NCBI RefSeq assembly: GCF_003265365.1
Contig: NZ_AUPM01000031.1
Location: 1 to 64,000 of the forward strand
Origin: Petrotoga sp. 9PW.55.5.1
GTDB lineage: Bacteria > Thermotogota > Thermotogae > Petrotogales > Petrotogaceae
DNA length: 64,000 bases
Direction of reading: 5' to 3'
The position numbers and the translations under genes are program-made. Within the stretch, counting starts at the first letter, position 1. Each line of letters opens with the position of its first letter. The notes beneath the pieces are model-generated. The model worked only from the letters and a program-made list of their open reading frames with translations, made no database searches and had not been told where the DNA came from. Of this stretch, positions 41,931-50,207 are shown in pieces.

Positions 41931-43207
41931 ATGCTTCGATTATACTTATAGTAAGTTTTTTAGTAATGATTTTTCTTAGGATTCCTATATCTTTCTCTTT
42001 GCTATTTTCCTCTTTTATTGCAGTATTTTACTTGGGTTTACCTCCAATGATAGTTTTGCAAAGAATGGCTGATCCCCTAGATAATATTTCTTTAATGGCT
42101 ATTCCTTTTTTTATATTAGCAGGGAAGATAATGGCGGAATCAGGTATATCAAAAAGATTAGTTGATTTTGCAAATCTTTTAGTTGGACGAGTAAGGGGAG
42201 GGTTAGCATTTGCTAACATAGTTGCTTCGATGCTGTTTGGAGGAATGTCAGGATCTTCTGTAGCTGATACCGCCTCAATTGGTTCTATACTTATTCCAGA
42301 AATGGAAAAAAATGGTTATGATAAAGATTACTCTATAGCTGTTACTGTTACTTCTTCAACCGAAGGCTTAGTTATTCCACCAAGTCACAATGCTATTATA
42401 TATGCTCAAGCTGCTGGAGGGGTATCAATTGCTAGTTTGTTTCTAGCAGGGGCGATTCCTGGAATTATGATAGGTTTGGGCTTGATGATTCCCGCCTTCA
42501 TAATTGCTGTAAGGAAAAAATATCCTGCGGGGAATAGATTAAGTGGAAAAGAAGCATGGAAAGTGGCTTTAGATTCTATATGGGGATTGATGACAATAGT
42601 AATAATTATTGGAGGTGTGTTAAGCGGAATATTTACTGCCACAGAATCTGCAGTCGTTGCAGTAGTATATGCTTTATTAATTGCTATATTCGTTTATCGA
42701 GAATTGAATATAACAAAATTTCTTAAGATAATTAGAGAAACTTTAGAAACTACTATAGCTGTTCTTTTTCTTATAGGTGCTGCATCAGCATTTGGATGGT
42801 TATTAGCTTATCTAAATATTCCAGAATTAGTTGCTAGCGGTATTTTAAGTATTTCATCTAATAAGTATGTAATCTTGTTAATAATAAACGCAGTATTACT
42901 GTTATTAGGTATGATAATGGATATGGCTCCTTTGATTGTTATAACTACGCCTATTTTTTTACCTTTGGTAATGGATTTGGGGATAAGTCCTATTCATTTT
43001 GGAATAATTTTGATGATAAATTTAGGCATAGGGCTTTGTACACCGCCCGTTGGAAACACTTTGTTTGTAGGAGCCGTTGTTGGGAAATCGACTATTGAAA
43101 ATGTTTTTAAAGCTATGTGGCCTTTTTATCTAGCGATGATAGGTATTTTACTTTTAGTCACTTATGTTCCTTTTTTTGCTGAATGGTTGCCCTCCTTGTT
43201 GGCGTAA
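41927..43207 (+). CDS. dctM: TRAP transporter large membrane subunit (DctM)
   Basis: 426 residues, about 12 membrane helices. Family motifs include FLRIPISFSLLFSS, MAIPFFILAGKIMAESGI, ANIVASMLFGGMSGSSVADTASIG (about 97-120), VIPPSHNAIIYA and INLGIGLCTPPVGNTLFVG. It is the translocating subunit of the tripartite transporter. Overlaps dctQ by four bases. Uronate specificity follows from the neighbours, not from the sequence. Confidence 0.95.
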   Translation: MNASIILIVSFLVMIFLRIPISFSLLFSSFIAVFYLGLPPMIVLQRMADPLDNISLMAIPFFILAGKIMAESGISKRLVDFANLLVGRVRGGLAFANIVASMLFGGMSGSSVADTASIGSILIPEMEKNGYDKDYSIAVTVTSSTEGLVIPPSHNAIIYAQAAGGVSIASLFLAGAIPGIMIGLGLMIPAFIIAVRKKYPAGNRLSGKEAWKVALDSIWGLMTIVIIIGGVLSGIFTATESAVVAVVYALLIAIFVYRELNITKFLKIIRETLETTIAVLFLIGAASAFGWLLAYLNIPELVASGILSISSNKYVILLIINAVLLLLGMIMDMAPLIVITTPIFLPLVMDLGISPIHFGIILMINLGIGLCTPPVGNTLFVGAVVGKSTIENVFKAMWPFYLAMIGILLLVTYVPFFAEWLPSLLA

Positions 43208-43236
43208 AAAATAAGTAATTAAAGAGGGGAATATAT

Positions 43237-44259
43237 ATGAATAAAGTTAGATTTGGCTTGATAGGAGCAGGTAATGTAGGGAAAGTCCATGCTAAAGCTT
43301 TAGAAAGTATAAAAGAAGCAGAACTAGTAACTATATATAGTAGAAATAAAAAGAAGAGTGAAAAACTTGCGAGTGAGTTTAATTGCGAATATTCTGCTGA
43401 TATAAAAGAAATATTAGAAAGGAACGATATTGAAGCTGTAATTATAGCTCTTCCAAGCGCATTACATGCAGATGTTGGAATAGCAGCAGCAAAAAATGGC
43501 AAACATGTTGTAGTTGAAAAGCCTGTAGATGTTTCGTTAAAAAAAACCGACAACTTAATTAACGAATGTAAAAAGCGAAATGTTTTGCTTAGTGTTATTT
43601 TTCAAAGAAGGTTTTCAGACTCCTCTTTCAGACTAAAAAAAGCAGTGAAAAAAGGATATTTTGGAAAAATAAATTTTGGAGCTGCGCATACAAAATGGTA
43701 CAGAGATCAAAGTTATTATGAAAATAGCAGTTGGCGTGGAACTTGGAAATTGGATGGGGGAGGAGCATTAATAAATCAGTCTATTCATTATGTAGATCTA
43801 TTAAGATATATCGTTGGTGAAATTGAAGAAGTTTTTGCTTATTCAGCTACAAGAATGCACGATATAGAGGTCGAAGATATTTTAACAGGAACTATAAAAT
43901 ATAAAAATGGGGCTCTTGGTTTTATTGAAGCTAATACGGCTGCTTATCCGGGATTATATTCTCGAATTGATGTATATGGAGAAAAAGGTATAGCTGTAAT
44001 ACAAGACGAAGAAATAAAAACTTGGAAAACGGTATCTGAATCATATGAATTTAAAGAGGAAAAGAAAAAATCAAGTTATAATTCTCCTGATATTGATTAT
44101 TTTTTGCATCAGAAGCAATTAATAAACATTGTTGAAAGTATACAAAAAGATGAAGAACCAGCAGTAACAGGTATAGATGGAAGGAATACTCTTGCTGTAG
44201 TTTTAGCATTATATGAATCATCAAGAAAAAATCTACCACAAAAAGTAGAAATTATATGA
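43237..44259 (+). CDS. Gfo/Idh/MocA family oxidoreductase
   Basis: 340 residues. The N-terminal Rossmann domain starts FGLIGAGNVGKVHAKAL; GKHVVVEKPVDVSLKKTDNLI (about 88-108) contains the EKP motif with the catalytic lysine, and GGGALINQSIHYVDLLRYIVG (about 178) holds the substrate-domain His/Asp. It oxidises or reduces a sugar or sugar acid with NAD(P). Between the transporter and uxaC it may handle an uncommon uronate derivative or inositol-like sugar; no specific reaction can be assigned. ATG at 43237 follows AGAGGGG. Confidence 0.87.
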   Translation: MNKVRFGLIGAGNVGKVHAKALESIKEAELVTIYSRNKKKSEKLASEFNCEYSADIKEILERNDIEAVIIALPSALHADVGIAAAKNGKHVVVEKPVDVSLKKTDNLINECKKRNVLLSVIFQRRFSDSSFRLKKAVKKGYFGKINFGAAHTKWYRDQSYYENSSWRGTWKLDGGGALINQSIHYVDLLRYIVGEIEEVFAYSATRMHDIEVEDILTGTIKYKNGALGFIEANTAAYPGLYSRIDVYGEKGIAVIQDEEIKTWKTVSESYEFKEEKKKSSYNSPDIDYFLHQKQLINIVESIQKDEEPAVTGIDGRNTLAVVLALYESSRKNLPQKVEII

Positions 44260-44296
44260 ATACATGTAAAATTTCTAGTTAGAAGGAGGAATAAAA

Positions 44297-45664
44297 TTGG
44301 GATTTTTAGATGAAAATTATTTATTACAAAACAAAACTTCAAAATTATTGTATGAATCAGTGAAAGATTTACCAATTTTGGATGCACACAATCACGGAGA
44401 TGTTAAAGAAATTGTAGAAAATGAAGGGTGGCAAGATATTTGGCAAGTAGAGGGAGCTACCGACCATTATGTTTGGGAATTAATGAGAAAAGGAGGAGTT
44501 TCTGAAGATAAAATAACTGGAGAAGCTTCCAATAGGGAGAAATGGAATGCTTTGGCAACTGTTTTCCCTAAATTTGTTGGGAACCCTACTTACGAATGGA
44601 TACATCTTGATTTAAAAAGAATGTTTAAAATTGAAGATAATATTTCAAAATATACCTCAGAAAAAATATGGGAAGAAACCACTTTATTGTTAAAAAATGA
44701 AAGCATGAAACCTCAATATTTATTAAAAAAAATGAATGTAGAGATAATGTGCACAACGAATAATCCTACTGAGGATCTTTCTTATCATCGTAAAGCAAAA
44801 GAAATAGAAGGGATCAAAATTCTTCCAACCTGGCGTCCAGATAAGGCTATGAATATTGATAAAGAAGAATGGCAAGAGTTTATAGAAAAGTTAGGAGAGG
44901 TAACAAAAGAAGATGTTAATACATTTGAAGGTTTTTTAAAAGCGTTGTACAAAAGTCGCGAAAGTTTCGAGAATCTTGGTTGTGTTGCGAGTGATCATGG
45001 AATATTTCAGCCTGTTTCATATCCAGTAGAAAAAACAAAAGTAGAAGAAGTTTATCAAAAAGCTCTTTCAAGCAAAGAGTTAACTGATCAAGAAGTTTCA
45101 GATTTCAAATCTTTTATTTTTCATGAATTTGGAAAAATGAATGCTGAAAGTAATTGGGTGATGCAGCTACATATTGGAGCTGTAAGAGATTATAGGGATA
45201 AATTGTATATGAATTTGGGGCTTGATGCTGGTGGAGATATTTCAACAAGTCAAGTAGATTTGGCAAATGGATTAAGATATTTTCTAAATCAATATGATGA
45301 AAAACTGAAAGTCGTACTATATTTTTTGGATCCTTCTTTATTTTTAACTGTATCTAGCATAGCAAGAGCTTTTCCAAATGTGAGTTTGGGTGCGCCGTGG
45401 TGGTTTAATGACAGCCCATTTGGAATGGAAATGTATCTGAAATATATAGCTACAGTTGATTTATTAAGCGATTTAGCAGGTTGGGTAACAGATTCTAGGA
45501 AACTTATATCTTATGGTTCGAGAACTGAAATGTTTAGAAGGGAGTTATCTAACGTAGTTGGAGAAATGGTTGAAAAAGGTCAAATACCAATTCGAGAGGC
45601 GTTTGATTTGGTAAGAGAAATTTGTTACGAAAGGCCAAAGAAATTATTTTTTGAAAATATTTAA
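44297..45664 (+). CDS. uxaC: uronate isomerase
   Basis: 455 residues, amidohydrolase-like barrel. LPILDAHNHGDVKEI (about 26-40) bears the metal His-x-His, ILPTWRPDKAMN (about 175) the substrate arginine, and VSLGAPWWFNDSPFGMEMYL with TDSRKLISYGSRTEMFRR (about 365-415) the C-terminal signatures. It turns galacturonate into tagaturonate and glucuronate into fructuronate. The next metabolic enzyme, UxaE, lies two genes on. Start TTG at 44297 after GAAGGAGG. Confidence 0.95.
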   Translation: MGFLDENYLLQNKTSKLLYESVKDLPILDAHNHGDVKEIVENEGWQDIWQVEGATDHYVWELMRKGGVSEDKITGEASNREKWNALATVFPKFVGNPTYEWIHLDLKRMFKIEDNISKYTSEKIWEETTLLLKNESMKPQYLLKKMNVEIMCTTNNPTEDLSYHRKAKEIEGIKILPTWRPDKAMNIDKEEWQEFIEKLGEVTKEDVNTFEGFLKALYKSRESFENLGCVASDHGIFQPVSYPVEKTKVEEVYQKALSSKELTDQEVSDFKSFIFHEFGKMNAESNWVMQLHIGAVRDYRDKLYMNLGLDAGGDISTSQVDLANGLRYFLNQYDEKLKVVLYFLDPSLFLTVSSIARAFPNVSLGAPWWFNDSPFGMEMYLKYIATVDLLSDLAGWVTDSRKLISYGSRTEMFRRELSNVVGEMVEKGQIPIREAFDLVREICYERPKKLFFENI

Positions 45665-45717
45665 AATTTTCTGATAAAATACCTAATAACCGTCAATGAA
45701 TTTGGAGGAAAGAAAAG

Positions 45718-46884
45718 ATGAAAAAAGCGTCCTTGTCTTCTTTGAAAGTAAATAATGCCTTATTGATTTTTGAATCATTAAGAAATAACGGACCCATGAG
45801 CCGAGCGAATATTGCTAGAGAAACTCATCTTATGCCTTCAACTGTGAGTTATATAACTAGCTTACTTTTAGAAAAAAGGGTTTTAAAAGAAAAGGGAAGT
45901 GAAGAAGTATCCAGAGTCGGTAAAAAAGGAGTTTTGCTAGATATTAACTACGAAGATTTTTTATTTCTTGGCTATGATGTAGGCTCTGCCTACTCTAGGG
46001 TAATTGTTTCAAATGGGAAAGGAGATATACAGTATTCTAAAAGGTTTGAATCGAAGAAGAATGATTCATTATTGAAGCAAATTTATGAAAATATTCAAAC
46101 CGTTAATAAAAAATTTAATATAAAAGGTATAGGTATGGCTTTCCCTGGCTATGTGAATCCAGAAAAAGGGATGGTTGTTAGAGCCCATAATTTAGATATT
46201 TCAAACTTTGATGTAAAAAAAGTAATGAAAAAAGAATTTAATCTTCCTGCCTATGTTGATCATAATACTATAATGATGGCAAGAAATTTAATTTCTAATA
46301 ATTCTCACAAAGAAAAAGATTTTTGTATTATTAATATTGGTCCTGGAATTGGTGTAGGTATAGTTAATGATGGGAAAATATTGAGAGGTTATAGTAATGC
46401 GGCTGGAGAGTTGGGACATATAACTATTAACTCCGATGGAAGGAAATGTAATTGTGGGAAAAAAGGTTGTTTAGAAACAGAAAGCTCAAGTAAAGCTATA
46501 GTGAAAACTTATGAAGAGTTATCTGGAGAAAATTTAAATTGTGAAGGAAATTGTGATTCAAGTATTGTGTATAAACTAGCAGAAGACGGCAATAAAAAAG
46601 CTATAAAAGCTTTTGAAAGAGCAGGGTACTATTTGGGGATAGGAATTGCTTCGTTAGTAAATATTTTAAATCCAGAAAAAGTTTATATTGCCGGGGGAGT
46701 ATCTTATGGTTGGAAATACTTAAAAAGTTCTGTTGAAAAGAGTTATAAAGAAAATATATTTTATGCGAACAAGGATGTAAAATTAGAACTACCATCCATC
46801 GGTGAATATATAACGGCTTTAGGAGCTTCAACCTTTGCTTTTGAAAAATATATAAAAGAAGAGTTAATTTCGAGAAAGTTGTGA
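45718..46884 (+). CDS. ROK-family transcriptional regulator
   Basis: 388 residues. An N-terminal winged helix (NALLIFESLRNNGPMSRANIARETHLMPSTVSYITSLLL, about 12-50) precedes a ROK sugar-kinase-like domain with INIGPGIGVGIVNDGKI, GELGHITINSDG and the zinc motif CNCGKKGCLETES (about 242-254). Such proteins usually repress and respond to a sugar or sugar acid. Being inside the hexuronate operon, it is the best candidate to bind the 19-base operator repeated at 5925 and 38809. ATG at 45718 follows TTGGAGG. Confidence 0.92.
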   Translation: MKKASLSSLKVNNALLIFESLRNNGPMSRANIARETHLMPSTVSYITSLLLEKRVLKEKGSEEVSRVGKKGVLLDINYEDFLFLGYDVGSAYSRVIVSNGKGDIQYSKRFESKKNDSLLKQIYENIQTVNKKFNIKGIGMAFPGYVNPEKGMVVRAHNLDISNFDVKKVMKKEFNLPAYVDHNTIMMARNLISNNSHKEKDFCIINIGPGIGVGIVNDGKILRGYSNAAGELGHITINSDGRKCNCGKKGCLETESSSKAIVKTYEELSGENLNCEGNCDSSIVYKLAEDGNKKAIKAFERAGYYLGIGIASLVNILNPEKVYIAGGVSYGWKYLKSSVEKSYKENIFYANKDVKLELPSIGEYITALGASTFAFEKYIKEELISRKL

Positions 46885-46902
46885 GTGAGGAGGCTAATAG
46901 AA

Positions 46903-48063
46903 ATGTTTACTAAATTACCAAAAAAATGTGTTTCTCTAGGATTAGGTGACAGAATAGGTTTGGCAACTGGTGGCCATGGAAAAGTCGCTAAGAAGTATGA
47001 TTTCTTTCCAGTTTTTGCCCAACAAAGTATAAGAGAGTTAAATTTTACAGGAAGAACTTTCCCTGATGTAAGAAAAGATGTCTTAAATGCTCTTGTTGAT
47101 ATAAACTACGTTGGAAATAGTGGATTTGATGGTGATCATTTAAAAAGCGACAAAGAGATTCAATATGCCTTAGATTCTGGGATAACTATGTTAACTCTGG
47201 ATTGTTCAGAATATATGAATAGAGAGTCTTCTCTAAAAGAACGAATATTAGACTTGTTTTACAACAAGTCATTTTTTGTTGATGATATGCCTGTTGAATT
47301 TTACAATAAAGAAGAGATAGAAAAGATTGTTTCCACTTACTCTGGAGTAATAGAAAGGGCCATAAGTGTTTGGAATGATTTCTCCAAAGTTAATAAAAAA
47401 GAGGTTTCTTTTGAGATTTCTATTGATGAAACCGATATTCCCTCTGATGAGAAAACACATTTTCTAATTTCCAAATGTTTGTATGATGAGGGAATTACGA
47501 TAGATACCCTAGCTCCTAGATTTCCAGGAGAGTTTCAAAAAGGAATAGATTATATAGGAGATGTTGAAGTATTCAAAAAATCTTTGAAAAGACATTATAA
47601 AATTGCTAAGTATTTCGGTTATAGGCTTTCAGTACATTCTGGTAGTGACAAGTTTTCTATTTATCCATATATAGGAGAAATCACTCAAGGGAACTATCAT
47701 CTAAAAACATCGGGAACAAGTTATCTTGAAGCGGTTAAACTCGTAGCTGAAAAAGATCAAGAATTTTTTAAAAAGATTTGGAAAACTTGTCTTGAAAAAA
47801 GAGAAGAAATGGATAGATATTATCATCTCTCTTGTGATCCTTTGTCAGTACCAACAGATTTAAAACCGAGTGAATATTTAAATAACCCTAATGCTAGGCA
47901 AACCCTACATGTTTCTTATATGTTTGTGTTGAATCCTGAATACGATTTTAGAAATAAATTCTACGAAATCTTGACTAATTATCAATCTGAGTATCAGGAA
48001 CATGTATCAAATCACATTGAAAAACATGTTAAAGAGTTGAAAATCGAAAAAAACAAGGAATAA
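46903..48063 (+). CDS. uxaE: tagaturonate epimerase
   Basis: 386 residues. LGLGDRIGLATGGHGKVAKKYDFFPVFAQQSIRELNFTGRTFPDV and GNSGFDGDHLKSDKEI followed by TLDCSEYM match the UxaE family described in Thermotoga maritima (TM0440), which interconverts tagaturonate and fructuronate. LSVHSGSDKFSIYPYIG and LHVSYMFVLN are further conserved-looking parts. It lets galacturonate enter the fructuronate branch, replacing the separate tagaturonate reductase route. GTG 46885 overlaps the Shine-Dalgarno; ATG 46903 after GAGGAGG is the start. Ends 1 base from the convergent rqcH stop with no hairpin. Confidence 0.88.
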   Translation: MFTKLPKKCVSLGLGDRIGLATGGHGKVAKKYDFFPVFAQQSIRELNFTGRTFPDVRKDVLNALVDINYVGNSGFDGDHLKSDKEIQYALDSGITMLTLDCSEYMNRESSLKERILDLFYNKSFFVDDMPVEFYNKEEIEKIVSTYSGVIERAISVWNDFSKVNKKEVSFEISIDETDIPSDEKTHFLISKCLYDEGITIDTLAPRFPGEFQKGIDYIGDVEVFKKSLKRHYKIAKYFGYRLSVHSGSDKFSIYPYIGEITQGNYHLKTSGTSYLEAVKLVAEKDQEFFKKIWKTCLEKREEMDRYYHLSCDPLSVPTDLKPSEYLNNPNARQTLHVSYMFVLNPEYDFRNKFYEILTNYQSEYQEHVSNHIEKHVKELKIEKNKE

Positions 48064-48064
48064 T

Positions 48065-49648
48065 CTATATAAGCGTCTCAGGAATTTCCCTAAAAGGTTC
48101 AACTATTATAGTTTCATAGTTTTTATAAAGCCACATTCCTGGTTTAGCCCCTTTAGGTTTCCAGACGTTTTTTCTTTTTGTGTAATCAACTGCGACGTTA
48201 GAAGACATTTTTGCTTTAGAGAAAGTTGCAGCTAACTTTGCTGCATACTCTATAACATCTTGCGGGATTTCTTTACCTGCACTTTTTACAATCGTATGAG
48301 AACCAGGAATATTATGGGTATGTAGCCAAATATCTTCTTGGGCTGCAATTTTTGTTATTTCATCATTTTGTTTGTTATTTTTTCCTACTAATATATCAAA
48401 ACCTTGATAATTATATTTTCTATAAGTTGATTTTTCTTTTCTTTCTCTTTTATTCTTTTTGTTTTCACTAATTAGCCCTATTTCTTTCATTTCTTCTTTT
48501 ATTTCTAATAAAGTTGGGATATCTTCAGAAGAAGATATAGTTTCTAATAATTGATTAAAGTAATCTAATTCTTTTAAAATAATTTTTATTCTTTTTTTTG
48601 CAAATTCAACCTTTTTCTTTATTCTTTTTATTTTTTTGTAGTATCTTTCTAAATTTTGTGTTGGAGAAATTAAAGGATCAATTTCGATAGTAACCTTTTT
48701 ACCTGTATTCCAGTCTGTTACTTCAAAATAGCTTTCCCCTTTTTTTATTTGGTATAAGTAAGTTTGAAGAAGTTCCCCTTTTTTTTCTAATTCTTCTAAA
48801 TGTTTTTCTTCATTTAAATCTTTTGTAATGTTTTCTTTGGTTTTTTCTAATCTTTCAATTTCGTTTCTTACCCTTTTTTCTAAATCTTTTTTTATTTCCA
48901 ACAGCCGTGATTGGTTAGATTTTTCTTCAAAAACTTTCAATAAAGCCTCAGAAGGTTTTAGTTTTTTGTATTCAAAATTATTTGGCGTTATTGCAGAAAC
49001 ATCATATTCATTTCCCTCTTTGAAATAAAATAAATAAGGAGAATTAAGATCTTTTATAACATTATAAGTTCCTATCTCTTTAAAAAACTCTCTAGATTGT
49101 TTAGAAAAACCCATTAGATTATTAAACTCGATGTTTTCAATATTATCTTTTAAAATATTTATTTTTGAATCATCAAAGTATGGGATATATTTTGCTCCTG
49201 GAAGTATAGGTCTAAATTCATCGTGGATACTTCTTAAAGCTTCTTCTATTTTTCCTTCTTCGTTAACTAAGATTAAGTTAGAATTTCTACCCATAAGTTC
49301 AAAATAAAGTTTATATTCCTTTGTTTGAGAATGTTCTTGATCATAACTAGCAATTTGAAAATATCCAAGTCTGTCTAACCCTAATTGCTGAACGTCAGCA
49401 ACCCTACCGTTACGCACCTTTTTTCTCAAAAATTGAGCGAAATTGTTAGGTTGAATAGGTATATCAGGTTTGTTTGAAAGTAAAATTACATAAGAAGGAT
49501 TTTGAATAGAAAATAATACAAAGCACTTAGAAAATTGAAATAAAATTTGGTATTTAACTGGTTGATAAATATTTTTTATTCTGTCTCCTGATATGGTTTC
49601 TTTAATTTCTCTAATAACTTTATACAATGTTAGACCATCAAAGGGCAT
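48065..49648 (-). CDS. rqcH: RqcH/NFACT-family ribosome quality control protein
   Basis: 527 residues. NFACT-N domain (MPFDGLTLYKVIREIKETISGDRIKNIYQP, and FAQFLRKKVRNGRVADVQQLGLDRLG near 76-101) is followed by a long coiled coil (about 245-395) and the NFACT-R domain (FDILVGKNNKQNDEIT...DIWLHTHNIPGSHTIVKS) with the terminal KPGMWLYKNYETIIVEP. It binds the 50S subunit carrying a stalled peptidyl-tRNA and adds alanine tails. Older annotations call it fibronectin-binding protein. ATG at 49648 follows GAGGTGA. Confidence 0.93.
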   Translation of the reverse strand: MPFDGLTLYKVIREIKETISGDRIKNIYQPVKYQILFQFSKCFVLFSIQNPSYVILLSNKPDIPIQPNNFAQFLRKKVRNGRVADVQQLGLDRLGYFQIASYDQEHSQTKEYKLYFELMGRNSNLILVNEEGKIEEALRSIHDEFRPILPGAKYIPYFDDSKINILKDNIENIEFNNLMGFSKQSREFFKEIGTYNVIKDLNSPYLFYFKEGNEYDVSAITPNNFEYKKLKPSEALLKVFEEKSNQSRLLEIKKDLEKRVRNEIERLEKTKENITKDLNEEKHLEELEKKGELLQTYLYQIKKGESYFEVTDWNTGKKVTIEIDPLISPTQNLERYYKKIKRIKKKVEFAKKRIKIILKELDYFNQLLETISSSEDIPTLLEIKEEMKEIGLISENKKNKRERKEKSTYRKYNYQGFDILVGKNNKQNDEITKIAAQEDIWLHTHNIPGSHTIVKSAGKEIPQDVIEYAAKLAATFSKAKMSSNVAVDYTKRKNVWKPKGAKPGMWLYKNYETIIVEPFREIPETLI

Positions 49649-49691
49649 TCATTTCACCTCATGATTAATTTTTATTTTTGTGTCAAAAAAC

Positions 49692-49720
49692 AAAAGAGGC
49701 ATTTTTAAATAGCCTCTTTT
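49692..49720 (-). terminator. terminator of the 56-residue membrane protein gene
   Basis: AAAAGAGGC (49692-49700) pairs with GCCTCTTTT (49712-49720), nine bases with an 11-base loop. The minus strand continues with TTG and an A/T-rich stretch. It lies between the small gene and rqcH. Confidence 0.75.
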
Positions 49721-49750
49721 GCTCATAATAAATCTATAATAAAAATTAAT

Positions 49751-49921
49751 TTATGAACCAGAACTTTGCTTCCCCTTATCCATGAATCCAATTATAAGGG
49801 AAATAACACCAACAATTAAATCAATCCACGCATGCCACATGGGCATAGAAGCAACACTAAATCCAGCTATAGCCATAATTAAAAGGTAAATTCCAACAAC
49901 TATTAACCATGGTTTGGTCAT
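49751..49921 (-). CDS. 56-residue two-helix membrane protein
   Basis: A short gene with strong signals: AAGGAGGGG eight to ten bases before ATG 49921, two hydrophobic helices (about 5-24 and 33-47) joined by MPMWHAW, and a polar tail ending KGKQSSGS. A terminator follows at 49720. No family is recognised; the tryptophan-rich turn recalls SPW-type membrane proteins only loosely. The upstream gap to 50207 has an extended -10 promoter for the next plus-strand gene and no other feature I can support. Confidence 0.7.
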   Translation of the reverse strand: MTKPWLIVVGIYLLIMAIAGFSVASMPMWHAWIDLIVGVISLIIGFMDKGKQSSGS

Positions 49922-50134
49922 AATATCCCCTCCTTTTTGCTAATAAGGAACTAAATTTTCGCCAACGTCATCCGATAATAAGGTGAAAGACTCTTAAAAC
50001 TCAATTGTTGAATAATTTTGTCAGAATTACTTTAATAATATGATAAAAGATAAACATTGCTTTTATGATAACATTAGAATAATATTATGTTAAACAGCTA
50101 TTGGAAGTATGGAGATAATAATATTTTAATTTTG

Positions 50135-50143
50135 TGATATAAT
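50135..50143 (+). promoter_or_regulatory. extended -10 promoter of the HD-GYP operon
   Basis: TGATATAAT within TTTGTGATATAATTT, 64 bases before the TTG start; identical over 15 bases to the phoH promoter. Confidence 0.55.
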
Positions 50144-50207
50144 TTGAAAAGTTATCTAAATATTAGCTATTTAATTAAGATAAGGAACATATTTAGGAGG
50201 ATGAATT

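Noticed and set aside
49922-50207. Riboswitch in the 286-base gap before the HD-GYP gene
   Set aside because: I looked for c-di-GMP, cobalamin, TPP and SAM-type cores on both strands and saw none; only an extended -10 promoter is supportable.
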